NCBI GenBank assembly: GCA_964344055.1
Contig: CAYFLT010000027.1
Coordinates: 1-51,496, forward strand
Length of the DNA stretch: 51,496 nucleotides
From: OFTM10 sp964344055
GTDB taxonomy: Bacteria > Actinomycetota > Acidimicrobiia > Acidimicrobiales > Aldehydirespiratoraceae
Direction: 5' to 3'
Part shown: positions 35,307 to 42,784 of the stretch, in pieces
Layout of the letters: each line of letters starts with the position of its first letter
How positions within the stretch are numbered: the first letter of the stretch is position 1
Made by a program: the position numbers and the translations under genes
Notes under the pieces: generated by a model
What the model saw: only the letters and a program-made list of their open reading frames with translations
Told to the model about the DNA's origin: nothing
Databases searched by the model: none

Positions 35307-36044
35307 TTGTCTCGATCCGCCCTGTCTCTCGATGCTCTCGCCCGCGCCGCGGTCCACCGCGACCGGCCCGTCGTCCTCGTCGGCGGCGAGCCCGTCGCAC
35401 TCGGTCCGAGGCCGCCCATACCTCACTGGACCGACGTCCACGGGATTCGCTGCGGGACGTCAGTCGACGCGATCGGCTTCCCGTTCGGCTGGTCCGAGCG
35501 TTCCGCACGACCCTTCGCCGTGGCGATCGATCGGCGTGATCGGCCGTTGCTGCTCGATCCGGATCGTCCCCGGCCCCTCCGAATCGACGACCCCGAGTCG
35601 CTCGTGCTCGATGCGGCGCGCCGCACCCTCGGGCTCCCCACACCCGAACCGAGCGCCAGCACGCTCGACCTCAGCGATGCGGTGTGGCTCGATCGTCTCC
35701 TGGCGGCCACGCTCGACTTCCCGCTGGGGGAGCCGCCCACCTGGCCGATCCTCGCCTCACTTCATCCTCTGGCCGACGGTTCCACCACGGCGGAAGGGCT
35801 CCGCCACCGGCGTCACCAACTCTGCGGCGACTGGAGTCGATTCCACGAGGCAGCAACGGAATCCGGCGTGGGCTGGGCCGGTGTGAGCACCTCACTGGCC
35901 GCCTGGTTCGATGCGGGCTCTCTCTCCCGCTGGCTCTTCGCCGCACTCGCCGACCCACGCGAGATGCTGACGGAGCTCGGCGAACTGCTCCGGCCCGAGG
36001 ATTTCGCCCAGGTCGAGCATTGCGTGGCGTTGAGCGAGCCATGA
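35307..36044 (+). CDS. Hypothetical protein, TTG start
   Basis: A 245-residue soluble protein with no recognised family. It has a beta-rich N-terminal half with several His/Asp residues and a helical, Trp/Leu-rich C-terminal half (WSRFHEAATESGVGWAGVS). No ATG or GTG fits; the TTG at 35307 is preceded by GGGGAG 7 nt upstream and gives MSRSALSLDALARAAV. The frame is open for over 600 bp upstream only because it is antisense to the GNAT gene. Convergent with the following gene, with a CCATGACGG-GAG-CCGTCATGG hairpin (36039-36059) at the end. Confidence 0.6.
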   Translation: MSRSALSLDALARAAVHRDRPVVLVGGEPVALGPRPPIPHWTDVHGIRCGTSVDAIGFPFGWSERSARPFAVAIDRRDRPLLLDPDRPRPLRIDDPESLVLDAARRTLGLPTPEPSASTLDLSDAVWLDRLLAATLDFPLGEPPTWPILASLHPLADGSTTAEGLRHRRHQLCGDWSRFHEAATESGVGWAGVSTSLAAWFDAGSLSRWLFAALADPREMLTELGELLRPEDFAQVEHCVALSEP

Positions 36045-36059
36045 CGGGAGCCGTCATGG
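36039..36059. terminator. 9-bp inverted repeat between convergent genes
   Basis: CCATGACGG, spacer GAG, CCGTCATGG. It overlaps the stop codon of the upstream gene and precedes the convergent stop at 36072, so it could serve both. It resembles the palindrome upstream of the acyl-CoA dehydrogenase genes in the TGACGG half, but has a 3-bp rather than 1-bp centre and no gene start nearby. Confidence 0.5.
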
Positions 36060-36071
36060 CCGCCGGGCGGG

Positions 36072-37142
36072 TCACTCCGCGGCGAAGAGACCGGCGAGTT
36101 CCCGCCTCACTTCAGGCTCGAGAGTGTTCCAGTCGTAGAGCGATCCTCCGATCGAGTCGGTGTCGGCGAGCGCAATCGCGAATCGACGGATCTCCTCGAG
36201 GGTGGCCACGGGCTCGGGCGGGTCCGGGTCGTCGTCCACGCCGTCGACGCCGCCGATCCCTCCGATGCCGTGAACCAACGCGTCGGGATCACCGATGTTC
36301 GCTCGGAGCCGGCGCACCGTCTCTTCGTGGTATGCGTAGCCATCGCCGTAGCCCGACGCATCCGTGCGCAGGGACCAATAGCTCATCGGCAGCCACACTT
36401 CGTAGTGGTCCGCGATCTCCGCCCACGGGAACTCGGGCCAGAACTGGTCGTTCACCACCTCCAGGTGCACCGGGGTGAGCACGATCGCACCGAGCGGATC
36501 CTCACCGAGGGCCGCGTCGGCATCCTCACTGAGCCGCACCAGGCGCTCGTTGCGAACCGGGTACTCGATGCCGTCACCCACCCATTCGATGTCGAGGGCC
36601 ACCCCGTCGAACCGATGGCCGAGCACCTCGAAGTCGGCCATGGCCGTGATGCGGTCCAGGTCGGCGCCGCCGGCACCGAAGCGGGGCAGATACCACGCCA
36701 CCACGTCGATTCCCAGATCGTGGGCGGTGTGGATGATCTCCGCGAGCACCCACGGGTCCTGGAGTCCACCGGGGCTCCGGTCGTCGAGGCGCGCCGCCTG
36801 GAGGTAGAGGGTGCCCACCCCGAGGTCCTGCATCTCCTGGAGGGCGTCCACCGTCACCGGGGCGGGGTCGGCCCCCGCGTAGGTGGGCACGTAGTCGAAT
36901 ACGTCGACCCAGGTGCCGTAGCCCCGGTACGGCTCAATGTCCCTCGGCGCCGGCTCGTCCACCTGCATTGAGCCCGTCGAGATGGGCGGTTCGCCGGCCA
37001 TGATCTCGACCACCACAGGCTCTGGATCCTCCACGCTGGTGACCGCCACATAGGCTGCTCCGCCACCCGCGAACGCAACCACGGCCGCACCCGCAAGCAC
37101 CCAATCCCAGCGCACGTCGTGATGGTAGGTCCCGGGTCTCAT
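36072..37142 (-). CDS. Membrane-anchored TIM-barrel (glycoside hydrolase-like) protein
   Basis: A 356-residue protein with an N-terminal transmembrane anchor (about 14-34) and an exported alpha/beta barrel-like domain. Signatures typical of glycosidase-like barrels are GVGTLYLQAARLDD, DLGIDVVAWYLPRF, FDGVALDIEWVGDG (D-x-E at the end of a strand, likely acidic catalytic pair) and VWLPMSYWSLR. No specific glycoside hydrolase family is assigned. It is divergent from carD with an 89-bp shared region. Substrate unknown. Confidence 0.75.
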   Translation of the reverse strand: MRPGTYHHDVRWDWVLAGAAVVAFAGGGAAYVAVTSVEDPEPVVVEIMAGEPPISTGSMQVDEPAPRDIEPYRGYGTWVDVFDYVPTYAGADPAPVTVDALQEMQDLGVGTLYLQAARLDDRSPGGLQDPWVLAEIIHTAHDLGIDVVAWYLPRFGAGGADLDRITAMADFEVLGHRFDGVALDIEWVGDGIEYPVRNERLVRLSEDADAALGEDPLGAIVLTPVHLEVVNDQFWPEFPWAEIADHYEVWLPMSYWSLRTDASGYGDGYAYHEETVRRLRANIGDPDALVHGIGGIGGVDGVDDDPDPPEPVATLEEIRRFAIALADTDSIGGSLYDWNTLEPEVRRELAGLFAAE

Positions 37143-37231
37143 GGCCCGACTGTCGCGTCCGCGTTTGCGAACCTGTCCACAGGTGGCATCCTGGGTGGGC
37201 GGTAAGTGCGAGCTTCGAGGACGGACCTTAC

Positions 37232-37711
37232 GTGACCTACAAGCCAGGTGATCGCGTCGTGTACCCCCATCACGGTGCAGCGGTGATCGAGAAGAAGGAA
37301 AAGCGCGAGGCGTTCGGCGAAGAGACCGAGTACCTCGTTTTGCGTATGGCCCATGGCGACATGACCCTCGCGGTTCCCGTCGACAAGGCCGACGACGTCG
37401 GCATGCGATGGCCGATCTCGCACGAGGACGTCGAGGACCTCTTCGAGGTGCTCGCCAAGCGCGACGTCCGCGAGCCCGCGAACTGGTCTCGCCGGTTCAA
37501 GAACCACCAGGAGAAGCTCAAGTCGGGCGACGTATACCAGGTGGCCGAGGTCGTCCGGAACCTCGCCCTGCGCGACCAGGCCAAGGGCCTGTCGGCCGGC
37601 GAGAAGTCGCTCTACACCAAGGCCCGCAACGTGCTCGTCTCCGAGCTCGCCTTCGCGCTCGACGTCGAAGAGGACGACGCCATGTCGCGCGTCGACGGCG
37701 CTCTGGTCTGA
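37232..37711 (+). CDS. carD: CarD-family RNA polymerase-binding regulator
   Basis: CarD/CdnL protein of 159 residues that binds RNA polymerase beta through its N-terminal domain and stabilises open promoter complexes, including rRNA promoters. N-terminal RID domain: MTYKPGDRVVYPHHGAAVIEK (first residue encoded by GTG), LRMAHGDMTLAVPVDKADDVGMR. C-terminal helical DNA-binding domain: NWSRRFKNHQEKLKSGD, VYQVAEVVRNL, LSAGEKSLYTKARNVLVSELA, including the Trp important for minor-groove contact. Length is normal for actinobacterial CarD. Confidence 0.96.
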   Translation: MTYKPGDRVVYPHHGAAVIEKKEKREAFGEETEYLVLRMAHGDMTLAVPVDKADDVGMRWPISHEDVEDLFEVLAKRDVREPANWSRRFKNHQEKLKSGDVYQVAEVVRNLALRDQAKGLSAGEKSLYTKARNVLVSELAFALDVEEDDAMSRVDGALV

Positions 37712-37718
37712 CCCGAAC

Positions 37719-37736
37719 CGGCTCGAACACGAGCCG
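37719..37736. terminator. Hairpin between convergent genes
   Basis: CGGCTCG (37719-37725), loop AACA, CGAGCCG (37730-37736): a perfect 7-bp stem, 8 bp after the carD stop and before the convergent SRPBCC stop at 37752. It lacks a T-run on either side. Confidence 0.55.
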
Positions 37737-37751
37737 ATCGGCACCACCACT

Positions 37752-38186
37752 TCAGCGAGCAGTCTTCAGCTGCTTGGCGATGCCTTTTTCGACGTTTTCG
37801 CCAATGCCGTCGTAGGCCACCTGCAGTCCGCGATCGAGGAGGCGGGCGAGTCCACCCATCGTGAGGGTGGCGTCGTAGCCGACCACGGTCGTGCCGTCGC
37901 GCTCGGCGACGGTGATCTCGGTCCGTCCTCTGGCCTTGCCGTTGATGGTGTAGGCCAGCCGGCGAGGGGCGTCGAACTCGACGATCTCATAGGTCGCATC
38001 CAGCGCCTTGCCGTAGAACCCGACGGTGACGTCGTAGCGGGCACCGAGCGCCGGTCCGTCGCCCTCCACCAGGGACGCCCGACGGACGCTGGAATCCCAG
38101 TCCGAGAGATTGGCGAGGTCCGAGAGGTAGGAGAACGCCGCGTCGGGGGATGCCTTGACGGTGATCTCTGCGTGGTATCGAGCCAT
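37752..38186 (-). CDS. SRPBCC / polyketide cyclase-like lipid-binding protein
   Basis: A 144-residue START/SRPBCC fold: MARYHAEITVKASPDAAFSYLSDLANLSDWDSSVRRA in pieces, then LAYTINGKARGRTEITVAE and VVGYDATLTMGGLARLLD. Likely a hydrophobic ligand-binding or cyclase-like protein. It starts 9 bp after the DUF2085 stop and is probably co-transcribed. Ligand unknown. Confidence 0.87.
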   Translation of the reverse strand: MARYHAEITVKASPDAAFSYLSDLANLSDWDSSVRRASLVEGDGPALGARYDVTVGFYGKALDATYEIVEFDAPRRLAYTINGKARGRTEITVAERDGTTVVGYDATLTMGGLARLLDRGLQVAYDGIGENVEKGIAKQLKTAR

Positions 38187-38195
38187 TTGTGTGCC

Positions 38196-38723
38196 TTATC
38201 GATTGCGTCGGCGCCGACCTTCGAGCGCCGCGAAGAACCAGATCGTGCAGAACACGAGGACGGGACCCCAGAACTCCCACGACCACCGGTCGTCGAGTTC
38301 GTGGGCCATGCCCCGACCGAGGGCCGGGGCGAGAACGAGCGTGGTGATGAGCTGTCGATGGGACGAGTAGCGCCAGACGCCCGCCTGCTCGAACACGAAG
38401 TCGAGGGTGGCAGGCACACACAGCAGCCAGATGAACCAGAGGTCGAGCGATGCCGGCCAGAACGCCACGCCGGCAACTCCGGCCACGGCGACCGCGATGG
38501 ACGTCGGGTACAGGGCGAGACAGCGCCGGCAGACAGGTCGACCTGCCACGCGGACGCAACGGTCGTATTCCTCGGGCCAGTGGTGGGCGTGCCACATGGC
38601 GCGACTCGCCGAGCGTTCTGCCTCACGGGCCTCGATTGCGGCCAGCGCCGCGTCGAAACGGCCCTCGAAGGCCGGATCGATCAGCGCGGTGGGGTCAGCT
38701 CCCTCGTGCTCCACCCTCTCCAA
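38196..38723 (-). CDS. DUF2085-type membrane protein
   Basis: A 175-residue protein with a charged N-terminal region, the cysteine motif GRPVCRRCLALYP characteristic of DUF2085, and about four membrane helices (residues about 74-90, 92-110, 128-142, 150-168). The CxxC with nearby Cys in DRCVRVAG hints at metal binding or a redox role. Probably in an operon with the SRPBCC gene. Biochemical role unknown. Confidence 0.8.
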   Translation of the reverse strand: MERVEHEGADPTALIDPAFEGRFDAALAAIEAREAERSASRAMWHAHHWPEEYDRCVRVAGRPVCRRCLALYPTSIAVAVAGVAGVAFWPASLDLWFIWLLCVPATLDFVFEQAGVWRYSSHRQLITTLVLAPALGRGMAHELDDRWSWEFWGPVLVFCTIWFFAALEGRRRRNR

Positions 38724-38785
38724 TCGGCACGATCGACCGCTCCCTGAGCGACTTCGTCACGGGCCGGGCAGATCGAGTGGTCGAT

Positions 38786-39937
38786 TCAGAGGCGCTCGAT
38801 GATGGTGACGTTGGCCTGACCGCCGCCCTCGCACATGGTCTGGAGGCCGTATCGGCCGCCGGTGCGCTCGAGCTCGTGGAGCAGGGTGGTCATCAACTTC
38901 GCACCGGTGGCACCGAGTGGGTGCCCGAGGGCGATCGCCCCGCCATTCACGTTCACCTTCTCGTGGGGGATGTGGTGCTCGGTCATCCAGGCCAGGGGCA
39001 CGCATGCGAACGCCTCGTTGCACTCGAAGAGGTCGATGTCGTCGATCGACATCCCCGTCTTGTCGAGGGCGTGGGCGGTGGCGGGGATCGGCCCGGTCAG
39101 CATGTAGATCGGGTCGTCGCCTCGCACACTCATGTGATGGATGCGGGCACGGGGCTCGAGGCCGTGGTCCTTCACCGCCTGTTCGGAGGCGATCAACAGG
39201 GAGGCCGATGCGTCGGAGATCTGGCTGGCCACCGCCGCGGTGAGACGGCCGCCCTCGATGAGCACGGGAAGTTGCTGCATCTTCTCGATGGAACCGCCGC
39301 GCCGAGGGCCCTCGTCCATCGTGAACTCACCGACGGGCGCGATCTCTGCGTCGAAGCGACCTTCGTCGATGGCGCGGACCGCGCGCTCGTGGCTCTCGAA
39401 GGCGAAGGCCTCCATGTCGTCACGGGAGATGTCCCACTTCTCGGCGATGAGCTCGGCACCACGGAACTGTGAGACCTCCTGGGTGCCGTAGCGCTCGACC
39501 CAACCCTCAGAGCCGGTGAAGGGGTCCTCGAATCCGAGCTCGGTCGCGAGGGTCATCGCAGAACTGATCGGGATCTGCGACATCTGCTGGACGCCGCCGG
39601 CAACGACGAGGTCCTGCACACCGGCCATCACGCCCATCGCGGCGAACGAGACGGCCTGCTGGCCCGAGCCACACTGGCGATCGACGGTCACGCCGGGCAC
39701 GTGTTCGGGGAGACCGGCGGCGAGCCAGCAGCTTCGTGCGATGTCGCCGGCCTGGCCGCCGACGCTGTCCACGTTGCCGAAGATCACGTCGTCGACAGCG
39801 CCGGGATCGACCCCCGTGCGCTCGATGAGGGCCTGCAGACTGGCGGCGCCCAGGTCGGCGGGATGGGTGGTGGACAGCGATCCACCACGCTTTCCGGTGG
39901 GGGTGCGGACAGCGTCGACGATGTATGCCTCGGTCAT
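38786..39937 (-). CDS. Acetyl-CoA acetyltransferase (thiolase II type)
   Basis: A 383-residue thiolase with complete catalytic residues, unlike the two thiolase-fold proteins at 11-13 kb. Nucleophile Cys is in VDRQCGSGQQAV, His in ALGHPLGATGAKLM and the second Cys in TMCEGGGQANVTII. The ATG at 39937 (MTEAYIVDAVRTPTGKRGG) is canonical. Catalyses reversible condensation or cleavage of acyl-CoA in beta-oxidation or acetoacetyl-CoA metabolism. It is divergent from a TetR gene, which may control it. Confidence 0.95.
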   Translation of the reverse strand: MTEAYIVDAVRTPTGKRGGSLSTTHPADLGAASLQALIERTGVDPGAVDDVIFGNVDSVGGQAGDIARSCWLAAGLPEHVPGVTVDRQCGSGQQAVSFAAMGVMAGVQDLVVAGGVQQMSQIPISSAMTLATELGFEDPFTGSEGWVERYGTQEVSQFRGAELIAEKWDISRDDMEAFAFESHERAVRAIDEGRFDAEIAPVGEFTMDEGPRRGGSIEKMQQLPVLIEGGRLTAAVASQISDASASLLIASEQAVKDHGLEPRARIHHMSVRGDDPIYMLTGPIPATAHALDKTGMSIDDIDLFECNEAFACVPLAWMTEHHIPHEKVNVNGGAIALGHPLGATGAKLMTTLLHELERTGGRYGLQTMCEGGGQANVTIIERL

Positions 39938-40104
39938 GCGACCCATCTTGCCCGGTTCATCACATGGACCCCAATCGTGAGGCGTTGGACCCACTTCGAG
40001 ATGACCATCCGCAATTCTCGCTGAGGGTGCTCGCACCGCCACTGACGGAGATCTACAGTGGTTCGTGCGATGTGATGTGTTAGCGGGCAACACGGAGGCC
40101 AACG

Positions 40105-40746
40105 ATGAATCCGGCATCACCGGTAGAAGAAGAGGCGTTGCGGAATACGTCGCCTCGAGGTGACAAGACGCGGCGCCGCCGCGACGTCCTCGAGGCCGCT
40201 GCAGCGATTCTGGACGAGAAGGGCTGGGACGGCCTCTCGATTCGGGGGGTGGCCGGCCGTGCCGGCGTGAGTGCCGGCGCGGTCTACCAGTGGTTCTCCG
40301 GAAAGGACGAGATCTTCGCCGAGCTCTACACGGCCAAGATCATCGAGGGCATCGGCCGACTCGAGGAGCTCGGCACCGATGTGACCCTTGACGACTTGCT
40401 GATGGGGATGGTCGAGTACGTGCTCGGGCTCTGGAGCGAGCTCGGGCGTTACCACCTCGAGTTCTTCGAGCTCAGCAGCGGACGGGAGGGCCGCACGGCC
40501 GTCACCACGCTGGTCGACCGCAACGAGGAACTCAGCCAGCGGGCCAACACCGTCCTCGAACAGATCGCCGCACGAGACGGCGTCGCCCTCCGCAGCTCTC
40601 GGCATCGCATCACGTGGCTGTGGGCCGCGTGCATCGGCGTGTCGGAGCGGGTGATCGCGATGCGACTCGATCGTGATGCCGACGAGCGCGCGGCCTTCCT
40701 CCAGTACTCGCGGGATTCGATCCGCCAGAGTCTCGTCGCGGCCTGA
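40105..40746 (+). CDS. TetR-family regulator
   Basis: A 213-residue TetR protein. The HTH is at about 25-72 (DVLEAAAAILDEKGWDGLSIRGVAGRAGVSAGAVYQWFSGKDE in pieces); the C-terminal ligand domain is helical, with LRSSRHRITWLWAACIGVSERVIAM. It lies between the thiolase gene (divergent) and an acyl-CoA dehydrogenase gene (same strand, 87 bp on). A 17-bp palindrome overlaps its stop codon and recurs before a second acyl-CoA dehydrogenase, so it likely represses fatty-acid or acyl-CoA genes. The effector is unknown. Confidence 0.9.
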   Translation: MNPASPVEEEALRNTSPRGDKTRRRRDVLEAAAAILDEKGWDGLSIRGVAGRAGVSAGAVYQWFSGKDEIFAELYTAKIIEGIGRLEELGTDVTLDDLLMGMVEYVLGLWSELGRYHLEFFELSSGREGRTAVTTLVDRNEELSQRANTVLEQIAARDGVALRSSRHRITWLWAACIGVSERVIAMRLDRDADERAAFLQYSRDSIRQSLVAA

Positions 40747-40758
40747 CGGATCGTCAGG
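40742..40758. promoter_or_regulatory. 17-bp palindrome upstream of acyl-CoA dehydrogenase
   Basis: CCTGACGGATCGTCAGG is an inverted repeat with 7-bp arms and a GAT centre. It starts on the last bases of the tetR gene and lies about 75 bp before the ATG at 40834. The same palindrome occurs at 42761-42777, ahead of a second acyl-CoA dehydrogenase. Confidence 0.65.
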
Positions 40759-40833
40759 TTCTGCGATCGCGTCACTACGATGACGCCCGATCGCGCCCAC
40801 CCCTGAACGGGGCGGGAAGGAAGGACCCTGACG

Positions 40834-42054
40834 ATGACCGCCGCCGACAGCCGCGAAGCCCCGGACATCGACGCCTACCGGACCACAGTCCGCGAGTGGT
40901 ACGACGCGAACGCCACCCCCAGGCAGTCGGACGACCCCTGGGCCGTCAGCGTTCACACCGACCAGGACGAAGCCAGGGGTCACTTCGACGCCAGCCGGTC
41001 CTGGCAGCGGCAGCTCTTCGACGCGGGCTACATGGGAATCGCCTGGCCGGCCGAGTACGGCGGCCAGGGAGGCACCTCGGCGATGGCTCGAGTCGAGCAG
41101 GAGATCGCCCGGGAGTACGAGGAGACCACCGGCTTCATCGCGGCCGGAACCGCCATGCTCGGCCCGGCCCTGCTCCGCCATGGGAGCGAGGATCAAAAGC
41201 GTGAGTACATCCCCAAGCTGCTCTCGGCCGAGCTGACCTTCTGCCAGCTGTTCAGCGAGCCCGGGGCCGGCTCGGACCTCGCCTCACTCGCCGCCCGGGG
41301 AGTGATCGACGGCGATGAGCTCGTGGTCAACGGCCAGAAGGTCTGGAACAGCGGCGCCCAGTACTGTGATTGGGGATTCCTGCTGGTTCGGACCGATCCC
41401 GATGCCCCGAAGCACCGCGGAATCACCTTCGTGCTCGTCGACATGACGTCGCCAGGCGTGGAGGTCCGCCCGCTGGTTCAGATCAACCGATCCGCCCACT
41501 TCAACGAGGTGTTCCTCTCCGACGTTCGCATCCCGCTCACCAATGTGATCGGCGACGTGAACGAGGGATGGGCCATCGCCCGCACGGTGATGGCGAACGA
41601 GTCGGCCTTCATCGGACGGTCCAAAACGGTGACGAGCGACAACCTCCTCGAACTCGCCGAGCGTCACGGCCGACTCGACGACCCGGTGGTCCGTCAGGAC
41701 CTCGTGCGGTTCATCACCCGAGAGCGGGTGGCGGGGTGGATGGGCGAGCAGGTCCAGCAGGCGATCCGCCGGGGCGAGATGCCGCCGATGGACCCCGGGT
41801 TGATCAAGTTGATCGCCACATCCAACCGGGTCCTGTCGGGAGATCTCGCCATGGGGCTGATGGGTGCCGAGGGATTGGCGGGCGACAGTGCGCCCACCTG
41901 GTGGAGCCAGAACGAGCTGATGATGCGGTTCGCCGTGTCGATCGGCGGCGGCACCAACGAGGTGCTGCGCAACAACATCGGCGAGCGGGCGCTGAGTCTC
42001 CCCCGCGAGCCCGGCTATGACAAGAACCAGCCCTGGCGCGACATCCCCCGCTAG
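40834..42054 (+). CDS. Acyl-CoA dehydrogenase
   Basis: FAD-dependent acyl-CoA dehydrogenase, 406 residues: MTAADSREAPDIDAYR start with ribosome site GGAAGGAAGG, then FDAGYMGIAWPAEYGGQGG, FCQLFSEPGAGSDLASLAARGV (signature), VVNGQKVWNSGAQYC, and the C-terminal VSIGGGTNEVLRNNIGERALSLPREPG. The C-terminal end LPREPG is common in actinobacterial members. It follows the TetR gene. It could form part of a steroid or branched acyl-CoA pathway; substrate unknown. Confidence 0.93.
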   Translation: MTAADSREAPDIDAYRTTVREWYDANATPRQSDDPWAVSVHTDQDEARGHFDASRSWQRQLFDAGYMGIAWPAEYGGQGGTSAMARVEQEIAREYEETTGFIAAGTAMLGPALLRHGSEDQKREYIPKLLSAELTFCQLFSEPGAGSDLASLAARGVIDGDELVVNGQKVWNSGAQYCDWGFLLVRTDPDAPKHRGITFVLVDMTSPGVEVRPLVQINRSAHFNEVFLSDVRIPLTNVIGDVNEGWAIARTVMANESAFIGRSKTVTSDNLLELAERHGRLDDPVVRQDLVRFITRERVAGWMGEQVQQAIRRGEMPPMDPGLIKLIATSNRVLSGDLAMGLMGAEGLAGDSAPTWWSQNELMMRFAVSIGGGTNEVLRNNIGERALSLPREPGYDKNQPWRDIPR

Positions 42055-42058
42055 CGAG

Positions 42059-42168
42059 CCGATTTCTGACACATCTGGACGCCCACAGCGTCCCCACATG
42101 TCAGAGATCCCCAACCCCGCCGATTTCTGACACATCTGGACGCCCACAGCGTCCCGATGTGTCAGAAA
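42059..42168. repeat. Two tandem copies of a long palindromic element
   Basis: A 36-bp sequence (CCGATTTCTGACACATC followed by TGGACGCCCACAGCGTCCC) occurs at 42059-42094 and 42120-42155, 61 bp apart. Each copy continues into a right arm. Copy 2: left arm 42124-42143, loop CCACA, right arm 42149-42168, 20 bp with a single mismatch. Copy 1: arms 42063-42082 and 42088-42107 with five mismatches. They lie between the convergent acyl-CoA dehydrogenase and CadI-like genes. As in the hairpin at 11018, T is on the 5' side, so no U-tract follows. Confidence 0.85.
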
Positions 42169-42179
42169 TGCGGGAAAGC

Positions 42180-42626
42180 TCAGCTGCAGCAGGCCCCGCC
42201 GTTGGAAGCGCTGACGTCGACCAGCTCGCTCTTGAAGGGGGCGGTCTCGTTGGTGCCGAAGTCGTCGGAGTCGCTCGTCTTGACGTACCACTCCCAGCGC
42301 TCTTCGTCGGGTCCGGTGACCCAAGTCTCGACCTTGCCGGCGTAGCAGCACACGGTCTCGTTGACGCCGGTGGTGTCCATGCCGGTGTCGTCCAAGCGAG
42401 CCTCCGCGGCGGCGACCTCCTCGGCAGTCTCGGTCTCGACACCGAGATGGTTGATGCCGAAGCCGGCGTCGACGTTCTCGAAGAGGACGAGCTTGAGCGG
42501 CGGGTTCTCGATGGCGAAGTTCGCGTAGCCCGGCTTGCGTTTGTAGGGCTCGGTGGCGAAGAGCTTCGAATAGAACTCGACGGCTTCGTCGATGTTGCTG
42601 ACATCGAGGGCGAGTTGCAGACGCAT
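42180..42626 (-). CDS. cadI: CadI/ArsI-type VOC metalloprotein
   Basis: Vicinal-oxygen-chelate protein of 148 residues, of the CadI/ArsI group linked to cadmium and arsenic stress. Seen: RLQLALDVSNIDEAVEFYSKLF, KPGYANFAIENPPLKLVLFEN, NHLGVE, a CC pair at 93-94 in ETVCCYAGKVETWVTGPD, WEWYV and a second CC near the C-terminus (GGACCS). The CC pair binds trivalent arsenic in ArsI enzymes. Near the N-terminus Gln occupies the place of the ArsI metal-binding His, as in CadI members. The ATG at 42626 has AGGAG upstream. Two strong palindromes lie in its promoter region. Adjacent arsR, arsM or arsB genes are absent. Confidence 0.88.
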   Translation of the reverse strand: MRLQLALDVSNIDEAVEFYSKLFATEPYKRKPGYANFAIENPPLKLVLFENVDAGFGINHLGVETETAEEVAAAEARLDDTGMDTTGVNETVCCYAGKVETWVTGPDEERWEWYVKTSDSDDFGTNETAPFKSELVDVSASNGGACCS

Positions 42627-42671
42627 TGACGGTCTCCTTGGTTTCGTTGCAGGATAGCGAATGATATTGAC

Positions 42672-42693
42672 CAGCGTCGATGCATCGACGCTG
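42672..42693. promoter_or_regulatory. Perfect 22-bp palindrome upstream of cadI-like gene
   Basis: CAGCGTCGATG followed by its exact reverse complement CATCGACGCTG; one further pair of bases beyond a mismatch also fits. It lies 46 bp before the cadI-like start and 91 bp before the acyl-CoA dehydrogenase start. A repressor operator is likely, perhaps for a metal-sensing ArsR-type regulator encoded elsewhere. Confidence 0.6.
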
Positions 42694-42709
42694 ATCGATA
42701 CTGTATCCA

Positions 42710-42731
42710 CATATCGATTGATGTCAATATG
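42710..42731. promoter_or_regulatory. AT-rich imperfect palindrome
   Basis: CATAT-CGATTGATGTCA-ATATG has matching 5-bp ends and further matched GA/TC pairs. Its TTGATGTCAA core is similar in style to ArsR/SmtB-type operators. It lies further upstream of the cadI-like gene than the perfect palindrome. AT-richness contrasts with the GC-rich surroundings, so the promoter of the cadI-like gene may be here. Confidence 0.45.
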
Positions 42732-42760
42732 AATCGGGAGGATTTCTCCCCTCCAGGTTT

Positions 42761-42777
42761 CCTGACGGACCGTCAGG
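42761..42777. promoter_or_regulatory. Second copy of the 17-bp palindrome, overlapping the ribosome site
   Basis: CCTGACGGACCGTCAGG, the same sequence as at 40742-40758 apart from the centre. The right arm contains the Shine-Dalgarno AGGAG (42775-42779) of the acyl-CoA dehydrogenase gene at 42785, so binding here, or a hairpin in the RNA, would block translation start. Confidence 0.65.
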
Positions 42778-42784
42778 AGCCATC

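Noticed and set aside
36039..36059. A third copy of the acyl-CoA dehydrogenase operator
   Set aside because: It shares the TGACGG half but has a 3-bp centre, longer arms and lies between convergent gene ends, so it is better explained as a terminator hairpin.
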